From NCBI GenBank assembly GCA_021432635.1, contig MU270057.1:310001-374000 (forward strand): DNA of 64,000 nucleotides, read 5' to 3'. This stretch comes from Thozetella sp. PMI_491 (taxonomy: Eukaryota; Ascomycota; Sordariomycetes; Chaetosphaeriales; Chaetosphaeriaceae). Of this stretch, positions 45,801 to 58,156 are shown piece by piece. A program made the position numbers and the translations under genes. The notes beneath the pieces are model-generated. The model made no database searches. It had not been told where the DNA came from and worked only from the letters and a program-made list of their open reading frames with translations. The first letter of the stretch is position 1; every line of letters begins with the position of its first letter.

Positions 45801-48399
45801 GTTTAAGCTATAAAAGGAAGCTAATTTTAACTATAAGATTTTGGTGGATATAGTATATTTTAACAGTAAACTAGTGTTTTATATAATCTATATAAGTATA
45901 AGATTCTAGGCAGGGAGCTTTCTTATAAATATAATAGCTGAAACGATATAGAAGACCCTAAAAAGGTGTTAGATAGATATATATCTAGGACTATTAGATG
46001 TCTTAATAACTAATTTAAGTATTAACTTTATAACTAATTATTTTAAAGCTAAGGCAAAGTTTATAGGGATTATATACTATTAAGTCCTAGTAAAAATATA
46101 TAACTTAATTAGAAAGATTAAAAGGGTATATAAGATACTAAAGAAAGTATATAATATTATACTTATAGAGAGTAGAGAGAGTAGAGAAGAAGTGCTATAA
46201 GCTACTCTTAACATAATAAATACCACAGCTAGACTAGACAGATTAGTCTTAATTCTCTTAGTTTTTAAGGTATATCTATAAATCTCGATGGATTTACCCC
46301 TTTTTATAAGCTAGATTTAGTATATAAGAGCTTATAGTAAAGCCTTAATTAAGCTTTAGAAGATCTTTATAAACCATTAGATTTAAAAAGTACTTTATAT
46401 ATAAAATAGGCTAGATACTAAGTATATCCTACTATAATTATTAGCTCTTAAGAGTTTAGTACTAGTATAATATAAGGGCTTATAAGTATAAAAAGGATTA
46501 TTTAAAGTGCTTATTATAATTAATAAAGACGTTACTATAGAAATAATAAATAAACCTACTATATTTAAAAGTACTATAATTAGGCCTTATAATATATAGA
46601 ATAATTAGTTAATGCCTTAGGAAGAGAGTAAAGAAATAATTATATTTAAGTATTTAAAACTATTAAAGTAATAAAAGTAAGGTTAACTAATAAAATAAGA
46701 GGTAGTTATATACTAAGTAAAGAATTATAAAAATAGATAAGTTAATAAGTAGAGGACTTAGAGTAATAAGATTATTATAGCAACTAACTACTAGACTAAG
46801 AAAAAGTAGTATAGTTATAAAACCATTATTAAGATATATATAGTAGAGACTATTAAAGTATTAAAAGAGCTGTTTAAACTCTTTAATTAAGCTAAAATTA
46901 AGTTACTAATAGCTATAAGTGTGATTAAGCTGATTACTTTAAGGCTAGAGTATAATTAGGCTAGGATCTTTAATTACTAGCTTATTTATAAAGTAAAAGG
47001 GTAAGGTACTAAGTATTTATATAAAAAATTATATTTAATTGCCTAGGGCTATAGTAATTATAAGAAGTATATTCTCCTTACTTAAGTATTAATAATCTTA
47101 TATTATAGCTAATAATTAATCTTAGTGCTTATATTAAGCCTTAGATAATAAAGACTTAAAGTTATACTTAAAGATATTATATAAGCTTATACTTAGTTAA
47201 GGTCTAATCTCTAGTGTATTATTTTACTATATTTATCGTATAAATTATATAGTTAATACCCTTTAAACACTATTTTAAAAGTAATAAAGCTATTTTATAG
47301 GCTTATAAAAGTAGGGCTGTACTAGTTTATAATATATAGCAAGCACTATAAAGAGTATTTAGGGATAGAAACCTCTAGATATAATCTATATCTCCTAATT
47401 ATAAAAGTAGGAGAATTATTTAGTATAATTGGTTTATAAACTAATAATATTATTAATATTAATAGCTTAAAGTTCCTTAGGAAAGAGGAATCAGAGCTTT
47501 AAAGAGTAGGTTTTAAAGCTAAACTAAGATTATTAATAAATCCCAGGTCTGTGAGAGATTTTAACAATTACTACCTTAAGATTAATAAAGACTTTATAGC
47601 AATCTACTAAAAAGGCTAAGTAAGTAGGCTTAAGCTAGTAAACCCTAGCTTAAAGAGTATAAAAAAGTAATATATAGAGTAGAGAGTATAAGGCGCTTAT
47701 ATTACTTTTATCTACTAGCTAAAAGTAATATTTAACTATACTATAGCTATTTAAAAGCTAAAACTAAGGAAGTAATAGATCAAAAGGCTTAATAAGTATA
47801 TTACCTAGTAGATCTATAAGTAGTTAAGGGGTATCTACTATATAAGCCTTAACTTAAATACTACTAGGCTATATATTTTTATAAATAGATTATTTACTAA
47901 TAATAAAGACCTTAGTTTATAGATCAGATTTATAATTATTTTAGGGAACAAGAGCTCCTTAAAGCACTTAAAGAGCTTCGAGCTAGTTAAAAACATAGTA
48001 TACTAGTCTTTAACTAAGTATAAGTATATAACACATAGTGTTCTTACTAGTAAGATTTATAGTATAAACTCTAGCTTTAATATCAGCTATATGCTTAACT
48101 ATATACTTAGAACAATCTATAATCACCTATAGATAAAAGCTTTAGAGCTAATAGTCTATATAGATTTACACTTACTATATTAATACTTAGTATAATTAAA
48201 AAGCATAATAGAAAAGCACCTTATAATTAATCTTATAGTTTTAAGGCAGTCTTATAAAGCTTATAAGATTACTAAAATCAAGTAGATAAATAAAAATAAT
48301 AATCTAGCCGACACAATAACTAAAGAAGTACCTAACAATATATTAAAAGTACTTATATCAATAAATAAAGCTTTATTTTATATTAAAAACTAGGTCTAA

Positions 48400-49675
48400 C
48401 ACTCTTAAGAAAGAAGAAGAGTTAGGGAAGGGAGTATAAGGGAGAGTATAAGAGAAGTATAAAAGAGTAGTTAGGAGAGTAGGGAAAAGTGTATAAAGCA
48501 TATAAGATTGATTTAAGGAGATGTATCCCTTAGCGACTAAAAAAGAGTAAAATACTACCTTAAACATTAAAAATAAAATAATAACAATCTTATAAGGGTA
48601 GGAATAATAACATGCCAAGCTAGGCAAAAGCCTTTTAGCTAGTAGTAGCCCTCTCCTCCTTTATCATAGCCTTTACAGCTACCTCCTCCTCCCCCTCCTT
48701 AGCTAAGTGTAACAACCCCCTAACTATAGGGCGCTAGTAATTACTCTCTTAAGTATTAATTAACTAATTAATAAAGCACTAGAGTATATAAACGTATATA
48801 TTACTTACTAAAAGGTTAGTATTAACTATAAGTATATATAAGAACTGCTTAATAGTGGCTTAGGTAATTACTAGACTATATATATAGTTAGTATACCTAA
48901 TTATAGTTTAAGAGCTTAAAGGATTATACATAGTAATATAAGAGTACCTAGAGGTATAGTAAAAGTAATAGTTACTACCACAGCTGGGATCCTTATAACA
49001 GTTATACCTGCTATCCTTACCCATAAGGATGCTCTTTAAACAGGGCAGGCACTAGCTCTTATAAGCTGGGCCAGCTACACTTTAATCGCGTGGAGCATGC
49101 CTGGTACTATAAGTAGAGCGCCAACCGCCCTTAGTAGTAGCCTTCTTCTTCTTAACTACTATACTACTCGTTAGTACTTACAACCATGCAACTAAAGGCT
49201 TATAAGTACTTACTATACTTAAAAGGTATAGTAAATATTAATTTATTATCTAGCAGCGCTCTGTTAGTCCTAAAAACACTAGCAACTAATTAAGTGATCT
49301 CACTATTATTATTACTGTTACTGTTGCTGCTATAGTTGTTATTAAGGCTAAAAAGGAAAGGGGTAAAAATAATACGATAAGCTAGTAAAATAGTCCCTTA
49401 TATAATTGTGGAAGTAGCTGTGGTTGATTTGAGAGTGTTTTCCTATTGTCCTTACAGCTATTGTTTATTACTTATTATTCCTATTGTTCTTATTATTCCT
49501 TACTTTTCTTATAAAGCAGCTGTTTTGCTATTAAGAGCTTAAAGGAGCGTATAAAGAGCTATATAATAAAGTAGTGATCACGTAAGAGCTTAGTATGCTA
49601 TTTTTAGAATAAAATGCTTTTAATAAGCCGTTTTAAGTGATCTAGTCGAGTGCTACAAAAAGAAAAGAGAGCCTA
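48400..49675. other. Unassigned 3' part of the retroelement
   Basis: Between the RNase H trace and the 3' LTR. It is less AT-biased than the rest and holds Cys-codon-rich short frames on the minus strand near 48.95-49.1 kb. It could be an extra element module, captured DNA or a nested insertion; I cannot decide. Confidence 0.4.
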
Positions 49676-49930
49676 TGTTAGATCGTGGGTTTATAGCGTT
49701 GCTCGATCTAGTATAGAGGATCCAGAGCTCTGACGAGCTCTGATTAGACCACAGCCGATCTAGTGCGGAGAGTCACATGATCGGCTGAGGGCCATTTAGG
49801 GGCTCGTTCGAGCAGTCAACTTAGCTTACAGAGAACACATCTAGACATATACCAATACAGAGGATCTTTTACCCAGTTGTTTTACATTTGTTTGTTTTAC
49901 AGTACCGAGATCTCGTAATACTAACCAACA
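49676..49930 (+). repeat. 3' long terminal repeat
   Basis: 255 bp copy of the LTR at 42547-42801, ending 34 bp before the aminopeptidase stop codon. Confidence 0.93.
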
Positions 49931-49935
49931 AGGAC
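49931..49935. repeat. Target-site duplication, right
   Basis: AGGAC immediately after the 3' LTR, identical to 42542-42546. Confidence 0.9.
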
Positions 49936-49963
49936 CCCTAATCATTCTGTATATATATGCCTT

Positions 49964-52718
49964 TTATTGACAGAACCCGTGCTCTTCTAGCCACCCTTCT
50001 ACCCCATGCTGATCTCGTTCTACCCAGGTCAATCTAGCTCTGATCCCTTTGATGGCCTCTTCAAACGCAGTCTTGTACTTTTCCTAAGTTTCTCATTAGC
50101 TCACTTATGCTAAATGCAGTCTAGTATTCTCAGCCGACTTACCTCAACAGATGAAGCAAACTCTTGCACATCATGCATCTGACCAGAGGTTGAGAGGCTG
50201 CTAGTGCAGCTAGTAGTATACCGTGAAATGGTAACAACATCGACATTACCAAACTCTCCCCATTTGGCTTTTAGCCAGGGCCACGAAGCTTCTGCTCCGG
50301 CTCGATGCGTCTGAAGAGCATTTAACAGAAACCATTTTTCAAGTCGGGAGAACGGCTCTCCTTCACGCGTCACTAGCTCCAACGCCTGTTGAATCAGGGT
50401 TGGACTTTCTGCGTAGCCAAGGGAGACGAATGCATCGGTACGCAATCCCGGATCCTGAGTTTTGCGCGACAGCGCTAGCATGGCTTTGTACTATATGATT
50501 AAACAGAAACATTAGCGCTCCTAGTCGCCCTTTGTCACGTTTGCTATCGACCTGAGCATGCACTGGTTATACTTACACGACCAATGTCCTCACTTTTAAC
50601 AACAGCCTGGAACACGTACTTCCGAATGTTTGGATTGAGTGCATTCTCGTCTCCGGCCACGAACTTGTCAAAGAGGTCTGACGCGACAGTATTGAGGTCA
50701 TCGTAGCCAGTCACTTGTGAAAAGAATAGCGCTTTGGCGTTCTGAATATGAACAGGGTCGTCCAGATCGATTTTGTTAACTTCGTTTGAATAGTGGGGCA
50801 ATATTAGATGACGATGGAAACGCTGCAGCGCAATGGTGATTCGAGAAGACGAGAAAAGGAAGGCTTGTTTGAGTTTAGCCAAGGTGAAGAAGATCTGCCT
50901 CCAGACGAGGAAGTTCTGTTCGTCCTGGAAGTTGAACAGTAAATTGAGTAAGTCGGCACTCTTGATAGATGTATCCAGAGGTGAGGCGACCAAGGCGTGT
51001 GCGTCTGAGACTAGGCCAACACGATCTTCTGGTGATAGATTGCCACCTAAAACCTGTCTTCCAAGTTTCCGTAGACGCGCTGAAGGGTAGGAAACTCGAT
51101 ACAGCCCGATCTGTTCTGCATTGAGCTTGTAGAATTCAAGATCGGCTGTGTAGGTCTGTTTGCGTGAGGTGAGCAAAAGGAAGTTATCCCATTCACCACC
51201 TGTCTTCAGGTTTAAGGGGACGTGATACAAACTCTTGTCCTCCTCGGGTGTGACTTCAACAGATTGCATATATCTGTGCTGCTCCAGAGTGATGGTGCTG
51301 GAGACATGGTCTTCAGACACAAGAAGGACAGGATACCCGACATGTTCAGTCCACTCCTGCATTAGTCTCTTCACGTCTCTACCACTGGCGGCAGTCAAAG
51401 AGCTCCAGAGATCACCAGTTGTAGCATTCGAAAAAGCGTGCTGTTTCAGGTAGTCTTTCACTCCATCGATGAAAGTCGTCGTCCCCAAGTATCGGCAAAG
51501 CATCCTCAGTAGAGAAGCGCCTTTCATGTATGTAATGTTGTCAAAAAGCTCCCCCATACGATCGGGTGACGCATTCGGGTTATAAACAGGGTGGCTTGCC
51601 CGTGTCGAATCGAGGTCCAAAGCCCCTTGGTAAAATGCCATGGCGTCGGGATCGGGATCAGCAGCAACAAAATGTAGCCAGTACTGCCATTCGGGAAACA
51701 TCTTATCGACAATGTAAAACCCAGCCCATTCCGCAAATGCCTCGTTCAACCAGAGATCATCCCACCAAGTCATCGTAACAAGATTACCGAACCACTGATG
51801 AGCGATCTCATGGCATAGGGTTTCCACTGCCATTTGCCAGAATTTGGTAGCCGTAGTTTTTGTGTCGAGTAGGATGAAGCGGTCTCCGAAGACGATGCAG
51901 CCCCAGTTCTCCAGTGCACCGGCATCTGGCAGAGCGATCAAGTCTAGCTTGGGTAGGGGATAGTCTAGACCGAATATATGCTGATAGTGATCTAGAGCTT
52001 GGACAGCTACTTCCAACATGTTCGATGCATGTTGAATCTCGGCACCTCGTACAGCATAGATCCTCACTGGGAATTTGAGTCGAGTTGATTCGATGAAGTC
52101 GAAATCGCCAATTGCAAAACAGACCAAATACGTGGATGTACGTGGCGTAGTGTTAAACACAGTTCGCTTAGAAATTAGCGATCCTGAAGTCACTACCTGT
52201 GACGAGACAATGTCCATATTGCTCACACATGTGAGGTCTTGATTGATCGTAAGGGTGGAGGAAATGGTAGCTTTGAATTCGGGTTCGTCAAGACATGGAA
52301 AAATACGGCGTGCTCCTATGGGTTCGCAGCTTGTCGAGTACGCCCGCCTGAGTTCTCCATTGCTGGATTTATAGCCAGTCCATTGAAAACCAGGGGTCCC
52401 ATTCTCCTTTACTGTGCCGTGAAAGGATTGGTGAACTAGAACGTTGGAGCCGGCTTTGAGCGGCTTGTATAGCGGAATGGTGATCGTCTGCTGGTCAGAG
52501 TCATATTGAATTGAAGGAATCTGAGTCACTTCGCCTGAAGCTTGCACGATCTTGGTGGACGTTATCTCCAGGTCTTTCGAATTAAGGACGATGGACGTCG
52601 TTTCATCTAGTATCTCCAGATGAATAACGACAGAACCTCGGAAGGTTAATTTATCCAAGTCTAGATCGAGATCCAGCTCATAATGAGTTGGTTTCACACT
52701 TTTGGGGAGGCGCGCCAT
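49964..52718 (-). CDS. M1-family zinc aminopeptidase
   Basis: Exons 50577-52718, 50143-50490 and 49964-50083 give 2610 bp (869 residues), the full length of fungal puromycin-sensitive-type/Aap1-like aminopeptidases. It removes N-terminal residues from peptides in the cytosol; no signal peptide is seen. The exopeptidase motif is GALENWG (267-273), with Leu where most members have Met. The zinc site HEIAHQWFGNLVTMTWWDDLWLNEAFAEW starts at His303, with His307 and the downstream Glu (about 326) as ligands. The C-terminal helical ERAP1-like domain is complete, and the last exon ends in IRARLTWVERDQHGVEGWL, normal for the family. A copia element sits just past its stop codon, so its 3' UTR and terminator are probably altered. 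Confidence 0.93.
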
Positions 52719-54090
52719 GACAGAATATGTGAGAACGAGGTGACGCTTCGGCTGGAGTTAGAAAGGGATACCGCGCGGCGACTCGAGGGTTTAAGAATCC
52801 AATGATAGCTTACGCAGCCCCGCAAAAATAATCTTGTCGGGCGGAGTCCGTGCCCTGTTTGCGACGAACTTTGGGTCAATAGCACCCCTTATCAAAGGAT
52901 GTTTTGCGGTCTACCTATCTAGGCAGGTACATACTGTACATGTTTTAGCCGGCCTACCTTATTCGTCTTCGGCGAGATGCTACGCCGTGCACCAAAACTG
53001 CATATTAATTAACTTGTGTAATATAGGTCCATTGGGTTATGATCACGAAACCGCTGTGTTACTGTTGTCGCTGTGCTGACCTCTAAATCAATAAATTAAA
53101 ATAGAGAAATCACGCTAGGCAGGGGTAGGCTACAGTTATTATACCGCTGTCAGTAAATAATTTTAGCTCTACTACCACCGGCACATGCCGTCCAGTTTAT
53201 ACAGGGTTTTCTTTACATCTTAAGTGAGGATAGGTTAAAATCATTGATTTAGTTCTAAATTCTCCTCTTTTAAATACAAAAAAGGTAGTGTAGCGGCCTA
53301 TTACACCACAGTAAGGAATTGGCTGTTTGCTTGTAAAAGTGTGGTGTCTGGTGGTTTATACCCAATACCTAGTTTTTTTACGAAAAGCCGCTAAGTGTTG
53401 AAGATGGGGAGCACGCAACGAAGCAGCGGACGAGACCACCCCCACAAAGCACACATTTCCTTAGTCTAGTAGCCGTAAGGCGGTACCAACGCCATAGCCA
53501 CACACATACAGCTCTAAGGCAGGGCTGGAGCATCATAAGTCCAGGGATGGTGGGAGAGAACGGCTACGATATTAGTCAGGTCGAATATGTATCGGCTTCG
53601 ACTAGGGCTAAAAGAACGTAGTAGTGGATGGAGTAGACCCCGGTGATGATCACGATAGCTTAGAACGAACATAGAAGAAGATAGTCTAAGATGCTAAGAG
53701 AACGCCTTGATAACTGTATCAACTAGTTGATTGATAGATCGCTAGATGGATAGGACGATCCCCCTTCTATAGCCGGAGCCAGCGAGCTTCTTCCTACTTA
53801 TAGCTGGCTTAGGGGGGCTTATCGGTCCAATATAAGAAGCTTTACCACTTACCCAGCTTAACCACCCCGGCCAGCGAAAGAAAAATCCACCATATCTCCC
53901 CGATTGCAGTATCCCAGCACGACCACACGACACATCGGTTTCATACTCACATATTTTTATTTTGTATTTCACTTTACAGTGTATTAAACAAAGCACGCCC
54001 TCTAAGCTATTTAATGAGTACTGCGGACAGCCAACATGCTTTTCTTCTCGCCTAGTATCATATGAGGTTACTTTCCAAGGTTGGTACCTG
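52719..54090. other. Gene-free stretch
   Basis: Promoter of the aminopeptidase, then about 1 kb with no recognised gene. The part from 53400 to 53900 is dense in purine-rich, stop-laden sequence and could be an old transposable-element tail; no ends could be defined. Confidence 0.4.
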
Positions 54091-54551
54091 TCATTGCTTT
54101 CCCACTTCTATTCGCACAAGCACCACTCGAGGCTCGTCGCTGTGGCCGACGTCTTCGAATGGGTCGGTTACATCCCCTCCGGCGACGTCCAAATCAATAT
54201 CCGGGCCGCCACTAAAATTTTTGTTGATTAGTTAAAGTCTAGCCGGTAGCGGCGGTACAATACCGACCGCTGTTTGCTCGTGAAGTCGCTAACGTCGTAA
54301 ACTTTGCCGTGTATCCTAATGTAGAGGTCGCCTTCTGTCTTGTGGCAGGAAACATCTTGGTAGGTAAATTCATTCGTCACGGTGATAAGAGAATCTACTC
54401 TAGGTTTTGCTACAAGAGAGGGAAAGCGGCGAGAAGGGTGTACAACAGAAGCACTGCATAATATATTCAGTAGTCGCAGCTTAGTTTCCATTACCATTCT
54501 AAGTCCGCTCGGTAGATATTCTGGAGCGATGCCAAAAACCTGCCAGAACAC
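54091..54551 (-). CDS. Cytochrome b5-like protein lacking one haem ligand
   Basis: Two exons, 54268-54551 and 54091-54211 (405 bp, about 134 residues; the start is uncertain and the true Met may lie in another exon). The cytochrome b5 fold is plain: FTYQDVSCHKTEGDLYIRIHGKVYDVSDF, then GGPDIDLDVAGGDVTDPFEDVGHSDEPRVVL. The second axial His (VGHSDE) is kept, but the first, normally in the HPGG turn, is replaced: the turn reads SKQRGGPD across the splice. The C-terminal membrane tail typical of ER cytochrome b5 is also missing. Either the donor used is different and the loop lies elsewhere, or this is a decaying gene unable to bind haem normally. It stands near P450s that could use a b5 partner. 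Confidence 0.6.
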
Positions 54552-55506
54552 TCCCCTATCTTCAATCTAACTCGCACTGGAAATTTACGCTGTGCCACTC
54601 ATGCCTATCGTATAATCTATCCCCCGCCGGGCATTATGCATCGACATTATTAAAGAGAGACAGTTTAGCGAGCCTCATACTAGTCCATCTATTGCTTATC
54701 AAGCACAAAGCATAATCGAACACACCAGCACGAAGATGAAGTTTATGCACTCAAACGACGGAACTATAATCTTATACCAAGCCGCCGATCCAATGGACTC
54801 ACGAGACCGGCAGGAAAGTAGCCCTCAAATGATGCTTTACCATCCCGTACACGAGACGACTCCATCCTCACAACTAGTTCCAGAGGCTTTGGCAACGTGG
54901 CTGGCTCGTGTAAACAGCCTTATCTTCTCCCCCGCACACGTTCGGGTATGTGTGTCGGGATATTCGGGCATGTGGACACGGTGCAATCTCTCTAACAGAC
55001 CCACATTCCCGAATATCCCGAACGCCATACCTGGCTGTAGTGAAGATTGAAGCCACACGCCGGAGCTGGGTCTTCGGCTTGTGCCAACGCAAGCTCATTG
55101 ACTGTCATGGTATGCTGATGAAAATTCACTGTATTTAGTGCAATGCTTGTGGTTTTCAAGCGAATGGGATTGAGAAACCCCATGGGACACAGGCACGATT
55201 AGGACGGTACTAGTTCAGCCTGCCAGGTAACAAAACCCTACCTAGACGCCGAGAGATTCTCATCATAGAAAGGACCTTTCTTGACGAGGGAATTTGAGAA
55301 CTTGTCCTATCTAACGTGGGAATAGCATCCCGACTATCAGACTAAGTAACGCTGTAACATAGAAGTGTAGAGCAGCCTCTTTTCAGAAGATTTGCACGAT
55401 CGCAATAATGCTAGTGCAAAGGTAGTGATGCACCCACCATGAGACTAACTCGTTCCCAGGTACCCCAAGAAAGTTGAATTAGCTTCATCGGGTAGATATG
55501 CCACAC
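54552..55506. other. Gene-free stretch with a long hairpin
   Basis: No supported gene. A near-perfect 20-bp inverted repeat lies at 54956-55020 (listed separately). Confidence 0.5.
54956..55020. repeat. Inverted repeat / hairpin
   Basis: CGGGATATTCGGGCATGTGG (54956-54975) pairs with 55001-55020 with one mismatch around a 25-base loop. TTCGGG sub-repeats occur on both sides, so the arms look built from a short repeated unit. It could be a transposon end or a structured transcript. Confidence 0.6.
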
Positions 55507-57133
55507 CTAGTTGTTTCTGTTTTTAATACCTAGCCAGCATTCATCTGGCTTCTTGGAGAATCCTTCATGCGACTCGAGCTGCTTCTGGTACAGGCTGAAG
55601 TCGTAGCGGTGGAAGGCTGTGCCGATGATCAAAGCGAGCTCCATGTAGGCCACATTTTGCCCTACGCACGCTCTCGGTCCGTAGGAGAACGGGTTGAAGC
55701 AAATCTTCTGGCGCGGGGTTAGGCTCAGCCAGCGATCTGGGCGGAACTCGTTCACGTCGCCGCCCCAGACATCTGCATCATGATGAATGGTGTAACTGGG
55801 CACAGACAGCACTGTCCCTTCTGGAAAGAGGTCTTCGCCATAAGAAACGCCATTCTTTGCCGTTACGATACGTGGCAGCCCTATAGCAGAGGTCGAGTGC
55901 AGCCTCATGCCTTCGTCGATGCATTGTCTCAGGTACGGCAAGTTCTTGACCTGGGCATGGGTAGCAATTGTCGCGCCTGGTGGTATGGCAAGGTCCAGCT
56001 CCGCCTGAAGCCTCGAGACGATGGTTCCAGGATCGTTACGCTCTCCGTGCAGGATCCAGTAGATGACAGCGCACGCCGTGTTAGAGACTGTGTCACTCCC
56101 AGCAATAAGCTGGGTAAGTGCCTCTGAGATCAGCTCTTCGCGCTCTATAGGCTTTCCTTCCGGATCTTTGGCGTGAACCAGCATCTCCAAGATGTCGTGG
56201 CGCTTCTTTTCGGTGGTAAAGTGCTTCTCGCCAGACTCGAGCCTCTTCGCAACAGCGCTTACAGCGATGCCGTGGAGATTGTTGACTGACTGCAAACCCC
56301 GGCTAAAGAAAGGATCGGGCAGGAATTTTGCAAAAGGTCGGATCTCAGGGAGAAGGCCGAGCGTTGAGCTAACTTCGCCCCGCCGGTTGAGGGTCTCTGC
56401 GCCCTGGACGTAGGTGACAGGCTGGCCGGGAAGCGTTGCCTCGCATTCGTCGCGGCCGCGCACCACCATGCCGAACGGCGCGCCGAAGGCTAGATCACCA
56501 ATGATGTCGAAAGCTAAGAATGTGCACCAAGGCATCATATTCATCCGCGAAAAGCCATCAGGGCCTGGTTTAGCAGCGATGTTGTCTAGCTGAGTGACCC
56601 ATCGCTCCAGATTCGCGCTCATGTGTGGCTCAAAATCATGTACCGCAGCCGGAGAAAAGGCGTGGGAGATGATTTTGCGCTTCCTAGTGTGCTCCGCACG
56701 ATTGCGTACATTGAAGACTCCAGGGACTCCTGAAATGAATGCTTCGTAGAAGAAGCTATGGGGGGTCTGTCAACGACGTCGCATTCTGTTCCCTGCGACG
56801 AAAAGGGAGGGGGATTCACTTAGTTACTTACTCCTTCAAGAACCCATTTCCGTGCGCATATACAGTATGAAGACCTTCGGGCGTGGCAATGGAGACGTGG
56901 TTAAAGCCTACGCGGACGACCTCTCCATATTTTCGGTGGGCCCAGTCCACCCAGGCGAATTTCTTGCCATTTCGTGCACCGAGAGCCAGCCAAATATTGC
57001 TGAACTTTCCGAAAAAGGGTCCGGGGTACTTCTGCAGGTGCGCATAAGTAGTAAAGTATGGCATGATCCAGTATGAAACGACCCATACTGGCAAGAGTAT
57101 GCTGAATAGGATGAGGTAGTGAGTGAGCTCCAT
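55507..57133 (-). CDS. Cytochrome P450, CYP53 (benzoate 4-hydroxylase)-like
   Basis: Exons 56832-57133 and 55507-56755 give 1551 bp (516 residues). It starts with a membrane anchor (LTHYLILFSILLPVWVVSYW) and PYFTTYAHLQKYPGPF, which is strikingly like fungal benzoate 4-monooxygenase. Also matching are HGNGFLKDFFYEAF, NRAEHTRKRKIISHAFSP, the I-helix LIAGSDTVSNT, the ExxR in CIDEGMRLH and the haem loop NPFSYGPRACVGQNVAYMEL with Cys464. CYP53 enzymes para-hydroxylate benzoate and similar aromatic acids for entry into the beta-ketoadipate route. The Met at 57133 was preferred over an upstream in-frame Met because it opens the anchor. It is divergent from the Zn2Cys6 regulator at 58157, which may control it. 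Confidence 0.9.
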
Positions 57134-58156
57134 TATAATTTGGACGAACTCGTTAATAGTAACCAAGAATGATGAATGAAGGGACAAAACAACAGAGGTC
57201 GTTCCATTATATCCCATCCTTATGTACTACGGAAAAGGTCACCGGCGTCCGCCATGTTCGGGAAAGTCTTGCCGTGTCAACCCTTATCTATGATGGAGCT
57301 TAGCGGGGTTCAAGATGCGGCCGCATAGTGCTGCTGCAGCAACTAGACTTTGGGCTAAGCCAGTCACAAGCCAGTTACCAAGCAGAGATAACCCTGATGA
57401 TGTTTCACAGTCCCGCCACACCCAGCCCTCCGCTCCCTGCACTCCATAACACGAAAGATATCCAACTACCTAAGCCTCATTTGCCTGTAAATTTGAATTG
57501 CTCTAACAGTCCTTTCCGGGAGGGAGACTACCTCAGCACGTAGCTCTGTAGTAGGGTCGCTGCGTTTTCTTTTCTGGAGAAATTGATAGCTATGCCGAGA
57601 ATTCGCTCTTTGATTTTGGGTCTAGAGCCTAGGGGATCACAACCAATTCGTCGAGCAGTGAATACTCCAGCCCCAAACCATGTGATATCTCCGTCCCCGG
57701 TATGCCACCCACCCATTGCCAGGCGGGAAACGTTTGGGGGTGAGAGTGGAGATGATAATAGCTGCGCTGCGTTTAGCTCGCCTCGGCGGAAACATCATAA
57801 CATGCCGAATAGGGCATCCCACTTGCGGAACATTGGAAGGGTCTTTCAATCTTGATGTTCCCCAGCGTGTCAAAGTCTACCGAGATTTCGCGAGCTAACC
57901 TGCCTACAGCCTTCGGCAGCATGTCGGGTGCCGTATGTCTGGGCGAGAGGGTCCGAACTCCACATCCCCGCTCCCATCTTGCGCCAGTCCAGATTGGGCA
58001 TATCAGCAGGTTCCTAGTCGCGCTTCGGCAAAGTGGCTACAGCGTTCGGGAAAGTATCCAGAATTTTGCGAATCTGGCCGCCAAAGCGCGACTTTACGAT
58101 AGAGTTCGTCTCTCACAATCCCATGAGAGGAGCACCCTCTTCCAGGGGCCTGAGGT
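57134..58156. promoter_or_regulatory. Divergent promoter, CYP53-like / Zn2Cys6 regulator
   Basis: About 1 kb between two divergent genes. Several mutually overlapping open frames cross it on both strands without any domain. A CGGCCG occurs near 57318. A likely shared control region. Confidence 0.45.

Larger units (their letters stand above)
42547..49930 (+). mobile_element. Ty1/copia LTR retrotransposon fossil, RIP-degraded
   Basis: A 7.4-kb element with two 255-bp LTRs (42547-42801 and 49676-49930) that start TGTTRG and end CCAACA, flanked by a 5-bp target duplication. Inside, extreme AT/TA richness and very dense stops in all frames show RIP; it is broken by far more lesions than can be meaningfully counted. 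Faint protein traces run in the order protease-like (~45.2 kb), integrase-like (~45.9 kb), reverse transcriptase (~47 kb) and RNase H ending near 48.35 kb. Integrase before reverse transcriptase is the copia order. About 1.3 kb between RNase H and the 3' LTR (48.4-49.7 kb) is less AT-rich and unassigned. The LTRs differ at about 16 of 255 sites, all transitions, so RIP makes divergence-dating unsafe; it is not very recent. Confidence 0.93.

Noticed and set aside
48373-48627. 84-codon hydrophobic open frame inside the retroelement
   Set aside because: An AT-rich chance frame in RIP-altered DNA; hydrophobicity follows from T-rich codons.
42547-49930. Assigning the LTR element to Ty3/gypsy
   Set aside because: The integrase trace lies before the reverse transcriptase and the RNase H end lies next to the 3' side, which is the Ty1/copia order.
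57528-58155. Several overlapping open frames between the CYP53-like gene and the regulator
   Set aside because: They overlap on both strands with similar lengths and no domain; better seen as promoter DNA.
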